A stretch of 64,000 nt of DNA from Agathobacter sp. (GCA_022769125.1 JALEKN010000035.1:62001-126000); one strand, 5' to 3'. Counted from the first letter of the stretch, positions 10,861 to 19,803 are shown. Notes: generated by a model not told the origin, from the letters alone. Translations and numbers: made by a program.

Positions 10861-11514
10861 ATGGAAAAACAGATTTTTATTCAGGTTGAAAAAATTGCAG
10901 AACCATCCGAAAAAATGCGGCGGATGTATGAGGCGGTGTCCGAGCTTGTCAAGGCAAAGAAGGAGATCGCGGACATCAAGGTGTCCGATATTACCAAGGC
11001 GGCGGGCATTGGAAAGGGAACAGCTTACGAATACTTTGAGTCCAAGGAAGAATTGATTGCGCATGCACTGATGTATGAGTATTCCATCAAGATCCAAAGG
11101 CTGGCAAAGTCAGCGTTTGAACCTAGGACATTTCGTGAGCGCTGCAGCAGGGTAATGGACTGGATGTTTGAAAACAAAGACTACAACCGCATGTTTACAC
11201 AGCTGTTTTTAAACAATACAAGTCCGTATATGACTGCGGCGATGGAACGCCCGGTGCAGGGATGCCTGAACGGGGAGTTTGGCTGCGAGGCACATGACTA
11301 TGTGTATCAACTGATCGATGCCTTTATGGATGATGCATACCGGGAAGGGGTAATCCGGGAGACAAATCCGGGAAAGCGGGCGCTTGCCCTTCTTACAGCA
11401 ATGGCCGAGTATGCGTTTGTTATTATGGGACCGGCAGAAGAACGCTATGAATCACTTGGCGATGAAGGCTTGCGCACCTTTATCTACGAAAGCTTGGTGC
11501 GCTCCTTAAATTAA
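10861..11514 (+). CDS. TetR/AcrR family transcriptional regulator of the RND pump
   Basis: A protein of 217 residues with an N-terminal TetR helix-turn-helix (IKVSDITKAAGIGKGTAYEYFESKEELI) and a helical ligand-binding C-terminal domain. It lies 32 bases downstream of the RND transporter gene in the same direction. A perfect TetR-type palindrome sits on the promoter of that operon, so negative autoregulation of pump and repressor together is likely. The ligand is unknown. Confidence 0.92.
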   Translation: MEKQIFIQVEKIAEPSEKMRRMYEAVSELVKAKKEIADIKVSDITKAAGIGKGTAYEYFESKEELIAHALMYEYSIKIQRLAKSAFEPRTFRERCSRVMDWMFENKDYNRMFTQLFLNNTSPYMTAAMERPVQGCLNGEFGCEAHDYVYQLIDAFMDDAYREGVIRETNPGKRALALLTAMAEYAFVIMGPAEERYESLGDEGLRTFIYESLVRSLN

Positions 11515-11518
11515 CCCC

Positions 11519-11547
11519 TTGACTTTTGATTGTGCCGCAAGTATGAT
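11519..11547 (+). promoter_or_regulatory. Promoter of the valS leader
   Basis: TTGACT (11519-11524), a 17-base spacer and TATGAT (11542-11547). It starts immediately after the TetR gene. Confidence 0.8.
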
Positions 11548-11554
11548 AAGTTTA

Positions 11555-11842
11555 TATAGGAAAGGCGCTAAGAAAGAGGAGTACATGATTTGGATTCCAC
11601 AGAGAATGGCATTTGATCCCGGGTGCAATATAAGAACCCCGGACAGCTGGAAGATGCCTGGCTGAAGAATGATGGAAGGTAGCTTTTGAGCCGGAGAACC
11701 TAGAAAGCCAGATTGGCACAAGTTCTTCCGTTTCATCCACGTTACAGGATATGAGTTGTTCGAGCCTTTGGCTCCGACAAGAACGAAGGTGGTACCGCGC
11801 CAATTCGCCCTTCATGCATTTGTATGCATGGAGGGCTTTTTT
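11555..11842 (+). ncRNA. T-box riboswitch, valine specifier GTA
   Basis: The leader holds a Stem I apical region (cgggtgcaat...gaaccccgg), a candidate specifier codon GTA at 11679-11681 (in ggaaggtagcttttgag), the conserved T-box gaaggtggtaccgcg (11785-11799) and an intrinsic terminator. Uncharged tRNA-Val would pair with GTA and, through its CCA end, with the T-box bulge, favouring the antiterminator. The codon matches the downstream valS. The left limit is approximate. Confidence 0.93.
11807..11842 (+). terminator. Regulated terminator of the valS T-box
   Basis: Stem gcccttcatgcat / tatgcatggagggc (one bulge or mismatch) is followed by six T, directly after the T-box sequence. Confidence 0.9.
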
Positions 11843-11879
11843 AATCCAATTTATCACATTTTCCACAGGAGGAAACCGA

Positions 11880-14528
11880 ATGAGTAAGGAATTATCAAAG
11901 ACCTACGATCCGAAGAACATCGAGGATCGCCTTTACCAGAAATGGGAAGAAAATGGTTATTTTCACGCAGAAGTAGACAGAAGCAAAAAACCATTTACGA
12001 TTGTTATGCCGCCACCAAACATCACAGGACAGCTTCACATGGGACATGCGCTTGACAATACGATGCAGGATATCCTGATCCGCTACAAGCGTATGCAGGG
12101 ATATAATGCCCTCTGGCAGCCGGGAACCGACCATGCATCCATCGCAACGGAGGTTAAGGTCATAGAGGCTTTAAAGAAGGAGGGAATCAACAAGTCCGAT
12201 CTTACAAGAGAAGAATTTCTTGAGAAGTGCTGGGATTGGAAGAAAGAGTATGGCGGACGTATCGTAAAACAGCTCCGCAAGCTCGGATCTTCCGCAGATT
12301 GGGAGAGAGAACGTTTCACCATGGACGAGGGATGTTCCCATGCAGTTCAGGATGTCTTTATCAAGCTGTATAAGAAGGGCTGGATCTACAAGGGCTCACG
12401 AATTGTAAACTGGTGTCCGGTATGTAAGACTTCCATTTCCGATGCAGAGGTTGAGCATGAGGAGCAGGACGGATTTTTCTGGCATATCAATTATCCGGTT
12501 GTAGGCGAGGAAGGCCGCTTCGTTGAGATAGCGACAACCCGTCCGGAAACCTTGTTCGGAGATACTGCGGTTGCGGTTAATCCGGATGATGAGAGATATC
12601 AGGATATTATCGGCAAAATGCTAAAGCTGCCGATGACCGACCGCGAGATCCCGGTTATCGCAGATTCCTATGTTGACAAAGAGTTTGGAACCGGATGCGT
12701 AAAGATTACACCGGCACATGATCCGAACGACTTTGAGGTTGGAAAGCGTCACAATCTGGAGGAGATCGTTGTCATCAATGACGATGCGACCATGAACAAG
12801 CTCGCAGGCAAATACGAAGGAATGGACCGCTACGAGTGCCGGAAGGCGCTTGTCGCAGATCTTGAGAAGGAAGGCTTACTGGTTAAGGTCGTTCCGCATT
12901 CCCACAACGTCGGAACACACGACCGTTGCCATACGACTGTTGAGCCGATGGTAAAGCAGCAGTGGTTCGTTAAGATGGACGAGATGATCAAACCGGCGGT
13001 AGAGGGCGTAAAGAATGGAGATATCAAGCTTCTCCCAAGCCGTATGGATAAGACCTACTTTAATTGGACAGACAATATCCGCGACTGGTGTATCAGCCGT
13101 CAGCTGTGGTGGGGACACCGTATTCCGGCGTGGTACTGTGATGACTGCGGCGAGATGACAGTTCAGATTGAAAAACCGTGCTGCTGTCCGAAATGCCAGA
13201 GCAAGAATCTGACACAGGACCCGGATACGCTGGATACATGGTTTTCATCTGCACTCTGGCCATTCTCAACACTCGGCTGGCCGGAAAAGACAGAGGATCT
13301 GGATTATTTCTATCCGAATGATGTCCTTGTTACCGGATATGACATCATCTTTTTCTGGGTTATCCGAATGATCTTCTCCGGATATGAGCAGATGGGAAAG
13401 GCACCGTTCCATACTGTACTTTTCCACGGACTTGTACGTGATTCACAGGGCCGCAAGATGAGCAAGTCACTCGGAAACGGAATTGATCCGCTTGAGGTTA
13501 TTGACAAATATGGTGCAGACGCACTCCGTCTTACCCTGATTACCGGAAACGCACCGGGAAATGACATGCGTTTCTATTGGGAGCGTGTTGAAGCATCCCG
13601 AAACTTTGCCAACAAAGTATGGAATGCATCCCGTTTTATCATGATGAACCTAGAGGGCTCTGCAGTTACGGAACCGAACAGGGATGCGCTTCACACTGCA
13701 GATAAATGGATCCTTTCAAGAGTGAATACACTCGCGAAGGATGTGACTGAGAATATGGATAAGTATGAGCTCGGTATTGCAGTACAGAAAGTATATGATT
13801 TCATCTGGGATGAGTTCTGTGACTGGTATATAGAGATGGCGAAAGTTCGTACTTATAAGAAGGAAGAAGATCCGGCATCTGCAAATGCAGCACTTTGGAC
13901 GCTTCGCACCGTTTTGATCCAGTCTCTCAAACTGTTGCACCCATATATGCCGTTTATCACAGAGGAGATCTTCTGCACTCTGCAGTCTGAGGAAGAGACG
14001 ATCATGCTTTCCGATTGGCCACAGTATAAGCCGGAGTGGAACTTTGCCGAGGAAGAGGCTGCAATCGAGCATTGCAAGGACCTGGTAAAGGGAGTCCGCA
14101 ATGTGCGCACTCAAATGGAGGTTCCGCCTTCAAGAAAGGCAAAGCTGTTTATCGTGTCTGAGGATGCAGATATCCGTGCGGTATTTGAGAAGAACCGTGA
14201 AGTATATATTAACCTTGCATTTACTAGTGAGATCATTGTAGAGTCTGACAAGAATGGTATTGGCGAGGATGCGGTATCTGTTGTGATTCCGGATGCAGTT
14301 GTATATCTTCCACTAGAGGACCTTGTCGACTTTGAGAAGGAAAAGGAACGTCTGAACAAGGAAAAGGAGAAGCTTACCAAGGAACTTGCAAGATCCCGTG
14401 GCATGCTCTCCAATGAAAAGTTCTTAAGCAACGCAAAGCCGGAAAAGGTACAGGAAGAAAAAGACAAACTCGAAAAGTACGAACAGATGATGACACAAGT
14501 AGAGGAGCGTCTTGCGCAGATGAAATAA
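11880..14528 (+). CDS. valS: Valyl-tRNA synthetase
   Basis: An 882-residue class I synthetase that charges tRNA-Val in the cytosol. The HIGH motif is seen in PPNITGQLHMGHAL and the KMSKS motif in GRKMSKSLGNG. There are zinc-ribbon cysteines (CDDCGE, CCCPKCQ), an editing domain (ATTRPETLFGDTAVAVNP) and the C-terminal coiled-coil arm typical of ValRS. The track start at 11751 lies inside the T-box leader and is rejected; ATG 11880 has aggagg upstream and begins the conserved N-terminus. Expression is controlled by the valine T-box. Confidence 0.98.
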   Translation: MSKELSKTYDPKNIEDRLYQKWEENGYFHAEVDRSKKPFTIVMPPPNITGQLHMGHALDNTMQDILIRYKRMQGYNALWQPGTDHASIATEVKVIEALKKEGINKSDLTREEFLEKCWDWKKEYGGRIVKQLRKLGSSADWERERFTMDEGCSHAVQDVFIKLYKKGWIYKGSRIVNWCPVCKTSISDAEVEHEEQDGFFWHINYPVVGEEGRFVEIATTRPETLFGDTAVAVNPDDERYQDIIGKMLKLPMTDREIPVIADSYVDKEFGTGCVKITPAHDPNDFEVGKRHNLEEIVVINDDATMNKLAGKYEGMDRYECRKALVADLEKEGLLVKVVPHSHNVGTHDRCHTTVEPMVKQQWFVKMDEMIKPAVEGVKNGDIKLLPSRMDKTYFNWTDNIRDWCISRQLWWGHRIPAWYCDDCGEMTVQIEKPCCCPKCQSKNLTQDPDTLDTWFSSALWPFSTLGWPEKTEDLDYFYPNDVLVTGYDIIFFWVIRMIFSGYEQMGKAPFHTVLFHGLVRDSQGRKMSKSLGNGIDPLEVIDKYGADALRLTLITGNAPGNDMRFYWERVEASRNFANKVWNASRFIMMNLEGSAVTEPNRDALHTADKWILSRVNTLAKDVTENMDKYELGIAVQKVYDFIWDEFCDWYIEMAKVRTYKKEEDPASANAALWTLRTVLIQSLKLLHPYMPFITEEIFCTLQSEEETIMLSDWPQYKPEWNFAEEEAAIEHCKDLVKGVRNVRTQMEVPPSRKAKLFIVSEDADIRAVFEKNREVYINLAFTSEIIVESDKNGIGEDAVSVVIPDAVVYLPLEDLVDFEKEKERLNKEKEKLTKELARSRGMLSNEKFLSNAKPEKVQEEKDKLEKYEQMMTQVEERLAQMK

Positions 14529-14578
14529 AAATGCTAAAATGATTTCAGAACCGTGGTCTGCATGGCAAAGGAGTCAAT

Positions 14579-15976
14579 ATGGGCGAACTTCAAAAGAAAG
14601 TAATTGTTCGAATTTCATATGATGAAATGGAAGGCTACCTTTTTCTTGCAAAGCCGCCGGGAGACGAATGCTATACCCGGTCTGAAATCATCAGTGCATT
14701 GCATGTGCAGAATGTAAAATATGGCATTGATGAGACTGTCCTTGATCGTATTTTAGACGAGGAGCATTATGACTGCGAAATCCTTGTCGCGGATGGAACC
14801 CTGGCACAGGATGGTGCCGATGGCTTTTTTGAATATAATTTTGAAACGGAGCTGAGTGATAAGCCCAAGATCCGGGAAGACGGATCGGTGGACTATTGGG
14901 ATATCCGGGCTATTGAGACTGTGGAGGATGGCCAGGTTATTGCAACTTATGAGGAGCCAACGGATGGGCATAACGGAATGACGGTTACGGGAAGAGTTAT
15001 TCCGGCCAGAAGAGGAAGACCGCTACCACCGTTGACCGGGAAGGGATTTGACCGGACACCAGATAATCGTACATATGTTGCCAATTGCAGCGGCAAGATT
15101 GAGATGCTTAACAACCGGATTGCGATTCTCCCGATTTACGAAGTCGAGGGGGATGTAGATATTACGACCGGCAATGTGGATTTTCGCGGTGATGTTGTCA
15201 TCCATGGAAATGTTGCAACGGGAGCAAGGGTTACGGCAACCGGTTCTGTCACAATCGATGGAATTGCAGAGGGATGTACCATAGAGGCCGGAAAGGATAT
15301 TATTTTGCGGCAGGGATTCCTTGGAGCATACAAGGGGCGCATAAGAACGAAAGGCAGCGTTATTGCCAAATTTATCGAACATGCCACTGTCGAAGCGGAT
15401 GGAATGGTTGAACTTACGTCTGCGCTTAACTGTAATATCACTAGTTATGATAAGGTCTGTATCAACGGTAAAACCGCAAATGTGGTTGGTGGCACTATCT
15501 TTGGGGCATCCGGGGTAGATGCATACAGCCTTGGGACAGCGGCGGAAGTCAAGACTATTATCCGAGCCGGAATCAGCCGGACCTTCGCGGCACAGGCCGA
15601 GGAACTCAGACAGCATGTTGCGGATCTGAAGGATACCATTGAGAAGATAAATGCCGGACTTGTACAGTTTGATGCATTGCCGGAGGAATTAAAGGACGAT
15701 GCAAAAAGGGAACAGCGGGTACTATTGCTTCGGACACGGATTGCAAAACAGGCAGAACTTGCAGACCTTAGCACGAAACTTGAAAAGACGGAGGCCGTCC
15801 TAGAGCGCAGCAGGGATGCGAGAGTCCGTGTTACAAAGGCAGTTTATCCGGGGGTTGCAGTCGAGATCAACGGATTTATGAATGTAATAAAGGAAGAACA
15901 GTCAGCCATTGAGTTCCGGGAACGGAAGGGAAAAGTAATTATGATGAGCCTTGCCGGGACTATTGTCGGATGGTGA
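14579..15976 (+). CDS. FapA / DUF342 family protein
   Basis: A protein of 465 residues. An N-terminal alpha/beta segment is followed by a Gly-rich right-handed beta-helix (VDFRGDVVIHGNVATGARV, GSVTIDGIAEGCTI) and a C-terminal coiled coil (about 340-420). This is the FapA/DUF342 architecture. Known members of the family include the polar-flagellum factor FapA and many uncharacterised Firmicute proteins. aaggag precedes ATG 14579, and the gene follows valS by 50 bases. No flagellar genes are nearby, so a flagellar role cannot be claimed. Confidence 0.85.
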   Translation: MGELQKKVIVRISYDEMEGYLFLAKPPGDECYTRSEIISALHVQNVKYGIDETVLDRILDEEHYDCEILVADGTLAQDGADGFFEYNFETELSDKPKIREDGSVDYWDIRAIETVEDGQVIATYEEPTDGHNGMTVTGRVIPARRGRPLPPLTGKGFDRTPDNRTYVANCSGKIEMLNNRIAILPIYEVEGDVDITTGNVDFRGDVVIHGNVATGARVTATGSVTIDGIAEGCTIEAGKDIILRQGFLGAYKGRIRTKGSVIAKFIEHATVEADGMVELTSALNCNITSYDKVCINGKTANVVGGTIFGASGVDAYSLGTAAEVKTIIRAGISRTFAAQAEELRQHVADLKDTIEKINAGLVQFDALPEELKDDAKREQRVLLLRTRIAKQAELADLSTKLEKTEAVLERSRDARVRVTKAVYPGVAVEINGFMNVIKEEQSAIEFRERKGKVIMMSLAGTIVGW

Positions 15977-15999
15977 TGAAAAAAGTCACACAGATTTAC

Positions 16000-16041
16000 T
16001 TGCATAACAGAGCCACTAGTTTATAATAGAATAGTGGCTCT
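16000..16041 (+). promoter_or_regulatory. Promoter nested in a 10-base inverted repeat
   Basis: TTGCAT (16000-16005), a 16-base spacer and TATAAT (16022-16027). The -10 lies in the loop between perfect inverted arms agagccacta (16009-16018) and tagtggctct (16032-16041). The arms could be a repressor operator around the -10 and start site. There is no T-run, so a terminator for the DUF342 gene is less likely. Confidence 0.6.
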
Positions 16042-16087
16042 TCGTTATATTAAGAGAGCAGCTTTTGATAGATAGAGAGGCAATCGT

Positions 16088-16234
16088 ATGATTAATTTTG
16101 AAGAAGAACTGAAAAACTACAGCCCGAGCCTTGAAGTGGAAGAGGCTGAGAATGCTATTTACGGTCGTGATCTTACCGATGTAACTGATATTATTACGGA
16201 ACTGATTCAGGACTTTAAGCGCGTGAATCGCTAG
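16088..16234 (+). CDS. 48-residue acidic hypothetical protein
   Basis: MINFEEELKN... to ...DFKRVNR, 48 residues, below the track cut-off. It has a strong promoter upstream, the sequence gagaggcaatcgtatg supplies a ribosome binding site, and the stop lies 14 bases before the zinc-ribbon TPR gene. The sequence is predicted helical and acidic with no TM. Operon position suggests it works with, or regulates, the TPR protein. I do not recognise a family. Confidence 0.7.
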   Translation: MINFEEELKNYSPSLEVEEAENAIYGRDLTDVTDIITELIQDFKRVNR

Positions 16235-16248
16235 AATGAGGAAAATAT

Positions 16249-17607
16249 ATGATTTGTTATCGTTGCGGACATGAGGCAGGAAAGGCAGATCGCTGTCCAT
16301 CCTGCGGGTCAGACTTGCATGTCTTCCAGAGGGTAATTCGTATATCGAATTCGTATTATAATGATGGACTGAGAAAGGCGGAGGTACGTAACCTGTCCGG
16401 CGCCATTATCAGCTTAAAGGCATGTCTGAAATTCAACAAATATCACATAGATGCAAGAAACTTACTCGGACTAATCTATTACGAAACCGGAGAAACAGTT
16501 TCTGCGTTGAGCGAGTGGGTGATCAGCAAGAGCTATCAGCCAGAGCAGAATCGTGCCACACTCTATCTGGACGATATCCAGAAGAACCAGGCACACCTGA
16601 ATACCATCAACCAGACAATCAAGAAGTATAATCAGGCCTTGTTATACTGCAGGCAGGATAGCAGGGATCTTGCGATTATACAATTAAAGAAAGTGCTTTC
16701 ACTGAACCCGAAGCTGGTCAAAGGACATCAGCTGCTTGCACTTTTGTATATTCAGGATGGCAAATATGAGCTGGCGAAGAAAACACTTCGAGCAGCCGGC
16801 AAGATTGATACAGACAACACAACGACACTGCGTTACCTGAAAGAGGTCAATGCGTGCCTTCGGGCAAGCTCTACCAAGAAAAAGGATACCAATGATGATC
16901 TTATTTCGTATCAGAGCGGCAATGAGACCATTATTATGCCAAAGCGGTTTAAAGAGTCTTCGCTTGGCTCTACCATTCTGTCCATTGTGATCGGTCTTGT
17001 GATCGGTGCAGCAGTGACGAGCTGGCTGTTTATTCCAAGCATCCGCCGGGAGGCAAAGAACGCATCCAATCAGCAGATGATGGCGGCGAATGATACGATT
17101 TCCGCAAACAACCAGACAATCAGCGCATTGGAAGAGCAGATTGCCAATCTGCAAAGTCAGGTCAGCTCTGTGGAGGATAATTCTCAGGAAGTAGAGCAGA
17201 CAATCGATACGTATGAAGCTCTTTTGAATGCTTATGACCTTTATTCTGCAGCGGATATCGATGGGGCAGAGAAAGCCATGAAAAAGGTCAAGACAGATCT
17301 GCTGAGTGAATCAGCATCCAAGATCTATGATACGCTGCAGGGGTCCGTTGAGGCAAGCTACATCGAGGCCCGCTACAAAGAAGGTTATGACTTCTACAAT
17401 GCCGCCGATTTTGAGAATGCTGCCACTGCTTTACAGGAGGTTGCGGACAGCGACATTGACTACGAGGCAGGAATGTGCGCTTACTATCTGGCACAGAGCT
17501 ACCGCAAGATTGGGGAAACAGATCTCGCCATAACCTATTATCAATACATTATTGATAACTATCCGGGAACACAGCGTGCGAAGACTGCCAAGAATTATGT
17601 GAAATAA
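16249..17607 (+). CDS. Zinc-ribbon, TPR-repeat membrane protein
   Basis: A protein of 452 residues. It has an N-terminal CxxC...CxxC zinc ribbon (MICYRCGHEA, RCPSCGSD), TPR-like repeats at about 35-200 (for example SLNPKLVKGHQLLALLYIQDG), one TM at about 240-262 (ILSIVIGLVIGAAVTSWLFI), a coiled coil at about 275-320, and an extracytoplasmic C-terminal TPR pair (DLAITYYQYIIDNYPGTQ) resembling YbgF/BamD-type repeats. The cytosolic and external repeat domains joined by one TM suggest a scaffold across the membrane, perhaps in envelope assembly. The function is not known. Confidence 0.8.
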   Translation: MICYRCGHEAGKADRCPSCGSDLHVFQRVIRISNSYYNDGLRKAEVRNLSGAIISLKACLKFNKYHIDARNLLGLIYYETGETVSALSEWVISKSYQPEQNRATLYLDDIQKNQAHLNTINQTIKKYNQALLYCRQDSRDLAIIQLKKVLSLNPKLVKGHQLLALLYIQDGKYELAKKTLRAAGKIDTDNTTTLRYLKEVNACLRASSTKKKDTNDDLISYQSGNETIIMPKRFKESSLGSTILSIVIGLVIGAAVTSWLFIPSIRREAKNASNQQMMAANDTISANNQTISALEEQIANLQSQVSSVEDNSQEVEQTIDTYEALLNAYDLYSAADIDGAEKAMKKVKTDLLSESASKIYDTLQGSVEASYIEARYKEGYDFYNAADFENAATALQEVADSDIDYEAGMCAYYLAQSYRKIGETDLAITYYQYIIDNYPGTQRAKTAKNYVK

Positions 17608-17641
17608 TACTTAACAACTGCATATGTTATCATTTACAAAA

Positions 17642-17676
17642 GACGTCTGAAGATCAAAACTCTTCGGACGTTTTTT
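17642..17676 (+). terminator. Terminator of the TPR protein operon
   Basis: Stem acgtctgaaga / tcttcggacgt with one G-U pair, followed by six T. Confidence 0.85.
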
Positions 17677-17717
17677 ATTGCCCGGCATATTCTTTTTGTG
17701 CCATCCCCGCCGTCCGG

Positions 17718-18235
17718 GGCTTTGCGCTCCCAACCCTTTACACCCGGCCGCCACCCCCTGCTGGGAGAGGGCATTCACGCAAAAATTGCTGAAATTCTTT
17801 CAACTCTTATTGTGGTGATGGCGTTGTGTCTTATAACGGCTTTGACACTCCATGCCAGGTTGTACCGCGGTAGGTGGATTTTGCTGTCGGACTTCCTAGT
17901 TCTCCTAAGGTGGGCGGCCTTACGAAGTTGATATTAGGAGCATGCGCCTCAAAACTCGCATTATACGTATTGAATATATAAAGGATATCAAGCTCAAACA
18001 GTCGGTGCATGCTCCCATTTCGTGCGGCACGCCCACCAAGGAGAACACGAAAGTCCTCGGAAGCAAAATCCACCTATCCGCGAACAGCCGGGCAGGAGTG
18101 TTCAAACCTTTAGAAGACACGACATATAGCAAAACCACAATAAGAGTTGATTAGAATTTCGTGATTTTGGCGTATGCTTCTCTCCCAGCAGGGGGTGGCG
18201 GCCGGATGTAAGGGGCGGGGAGCGCGAAGAAACTG
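17718..18235. repeat. Non-coding element with about 230-base imperfect inverted arms
   Basis: The left arm (about 17718-17948) and the reverse complement of the right arm (about 18004-18235) align end to end, by eye at roughly three quarters identity. Perfect blocks include ccggccgccaccccctgctg (17743-17762), aactcttattgtggt, ggtggattttgct and ggagcatgc. The loop is about 55 bases and AT-rich. Short frames on both strands in the track are not conserved between the arms. The element sits between the TPR-operon terminator and the sigma-F operon. It could be a MITE or dispersed repeat, or a large folded RNA. Nothing else is seen in this gap of about 700 bases. Confidence 0.8.
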
Positions 18236-18312
18236 CGAAGCGGGGGAGGAAAAGAGGAGGCCGGGGAATAGGGAGGAACAGTAGATGGCGAAATGTGGAA
18301 AGGAGTTAGAAA

Positions 18313-18624
18313 ATGCGTCATAAATATGAGATAAGCGGAATACAAATGAGATATCACATGCCGAAAGAAGTGGATCAGCATGCGGCAGAAGAGATAAGGA
18401 CTTTTTTGGAACAGATGATACAAACTGCACAGATCAGAAAGCTGGTATTCGATTTCGCGGAAACAGAATTTATGGACAGTTCAGGCATTGGAGTGGTCAT
18501 TGGAAGGAGCAGGACACTTGGCTACTATGGCGGAAAAGTAAGTGCAGCAAATGTAGGAGAAAGGGTAGACAAGATATTTCAGGCATCGGGACTGTACAGA
18601 ATCATTGAGATCGAGGAGGCATAA
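18313..18624 (+). CDS. spoIIAA: Anti-sigma F factor antagonist SpoIIAA
   Basis: A STAS-domain protein of 103 residues with the phosphorylatable serine in FMDSSGIGVVIGR. In spore formers the dephosphorylated form binds SpoIIAB and frees sigma-F in the forespore. It is the first gene of the classic spoIIAA-spoIIAB-sigF order, and the next gene starts three bases after its stop. aaggag precedes ATG 18313. A sigma-H-like promoter would be expected; AGGA and GAAT boxes around 18247-18269 exist but with poor spacing. Confidence 0.95.
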   Translation: MRHKYEISGIQMRYHMPKEVDQHAAEEIRTFLEQMIQTAQIRKLVFDFAETEFMDSSGIGVVIGRSRTLGYYGGKVSAANVGERVDKIFQASGLYRIIEIEEA

Positions 18625-18626
18625 TA

Positions 18627-19058
18627 ATGGAGAAGAAAACAAATCATATGCATCTGTGCTTTGATGCGAGAACGAATAATGAGAGCTTTGCAAGAATGGC
18701 AGTGACTGCATTTATGTCGGAGATGAATCCGACACTCGAGCAGATAGCAGATGTAAAAACTGCGGTGTCCGAAGCAGTGACGAATGCAATCGTACATGGA
18801 TATACGGATGAAAACAGGCAGGTGGAGGTTGTGTGCGACCAATATGATAAGAAGCTTGTTGTCATGGTTGTTGATCATGGAATTGGAATTGAAAACTTAG
18901 AACAGGCGATGCAGCCATTTTATACCTCAAAACCGGAATTGGAGCGTTCGGGTATGGGATTTTCCTTCATGGAGGCATTTATGGATGATGTAAAAGTGGA
19001 ATCAAGGCTTGGAATCGGCACAAAAGTTACGATGTCCAAGTACATAAGTGCAGAATGA
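18627..19058 (+). CDS. spoIIAB: Anti-sigma F factor / serine kinase SpoIIAB
   Basis: A GHKL-type ATPase of 143 residues with N box EAVTNAIVHGY, G1 box VVDHGIGI and G2 box ERSGMGFSFME. It holds sigma-F inactive and phosphorylates SpoIIAA. It overlaps the start of sigF by 11 bases, indicating translational coupling within the operon. Confidence 0.95.
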   Translation: MEKKTNHMHLCFDARTNNESFARMAVTAFMSEMNPTLEQIADVKTAVSEAVTNAIVHGYTDENRQVEVVCDQYDKKLVVMVVDHGIGIENLEQAMQPFYTSKPELERSGMGFSFMEAFMDDVKVESRLGIGTKVTMSKYISAE

Positions 19059-19803
19059 GAACGGCACAAAAGAGAAAGTGCAGGAAGCAGCTGCGCAGAA
19101 AAGAAAGCAGTGTGATGATGGCAATGCCGCAGTGCAAAACAGAAATTCCGTGGTAGAGAGAAATGTCGGACTGGTATACATGGTCATAAGGCGCTTCGCA
19201 GGAAAAAATTATGATATGGAGGAACTTTTTCAGGTTGGGTGCATCGGTCTGCTTAAGGCCGCAGAACGGTTTGATAAAGAACGTAACCTTGCATTCTCCA
19301 CTTACGCGGTTCCTCTGATTATTGGCGAAATACGCAGATTTTTGAGGGATGATGGGATGATTCATGTCAGTCGGCAGATAAAGGAGAATGCAGGGAAAAT
19401 TGCAAATCTCACGGAACAATGGAGAAAGAAATACAACAAGGAACCAACACTCGAAGACTTGGAAAAGGAGCTTGGGATGGAGAAAGAAGAGATTATTATG
19501 GCAATTGGCAGCTCGAATGCGGTGACATCTATTTATCAGCAGACGGCAGAGCGGGAAGAGGGAAAATGTCCGATGATAGAGGAGCGGCTGGCGGATGAAC
19601 GCAACGAGCAGGAGGACGTTATCAACCGTCTGGTGGTGTGCCAGCTGATGGAAGAACTAGATGCTGATGCAAAAAGGTTGATCGCACTGCGGTATTTGCA
19701 GGGAATGACGCAGATGCAGACGGCAAAATGCATGGGAATCAACCAGGTGGCGGTTTCGCGTATGGAAAAGAAAATATTACTTCAACTCCGGAAGAAATTT
19801 TAG
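19048..19803 (+). CDS. sigF: RNA polymerase sporulation sigma factor SigF
   Basis: A sigma-70-family protein of 251 residues with region 2 (MEELFQVGCIGLLKAAERFD, FSTYAVPLIIGEIRRFLRDD), region 3 and region 4 (LRYLQGMTQMQTAKCMGINQVAVSRMEKKIL). It directs early forespore transcription. Its place after SpoIIAB distinguishes it from SigG, SigE and SigB. The operon is complete, which supports endospore formation or recent ancestry of it. Confidence 0.95.
   Translation: MQNENGTKEKVQEAAAQKRKQCDDGNAAVQNRNSVVERNVGLVYMVIRRFAGKNYDMEELFQVGCIGLLKAAERFDKERNLAFSTYAVPLIIGEIRRFLRDDGMIHVSRQIKENAGKIANLTEQWRKKYNKEPTLEDLEKELGMEKEEIIMAIGSSNAVTSIYQQTAEREEGKCPMIEERLADERNEQEDVINRLVVCQLMEELDADAKRLIALRYLQGMTQMQTAKCMGINQVAVSRMEKKILLQLRKKF

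Noticed and set aside
18247-18269. Sigma-H-like promoter for spoIIAA (AGGAAAA ... GAAT)
   Set aside because: Both boxes are recognisable but the spacing is two to three bases too short for a confident call, so it was mentioned only under spoIIAA.
17698-18430. Short frames on both strands (17698-17931, 17831-18073, 17942-18154, 18110-18430)
   Set aside because: They lie in the inverted-arm element, lack ribosome binding sites and are not kept in frame between the two arms; the last overlaps spoIIAA.
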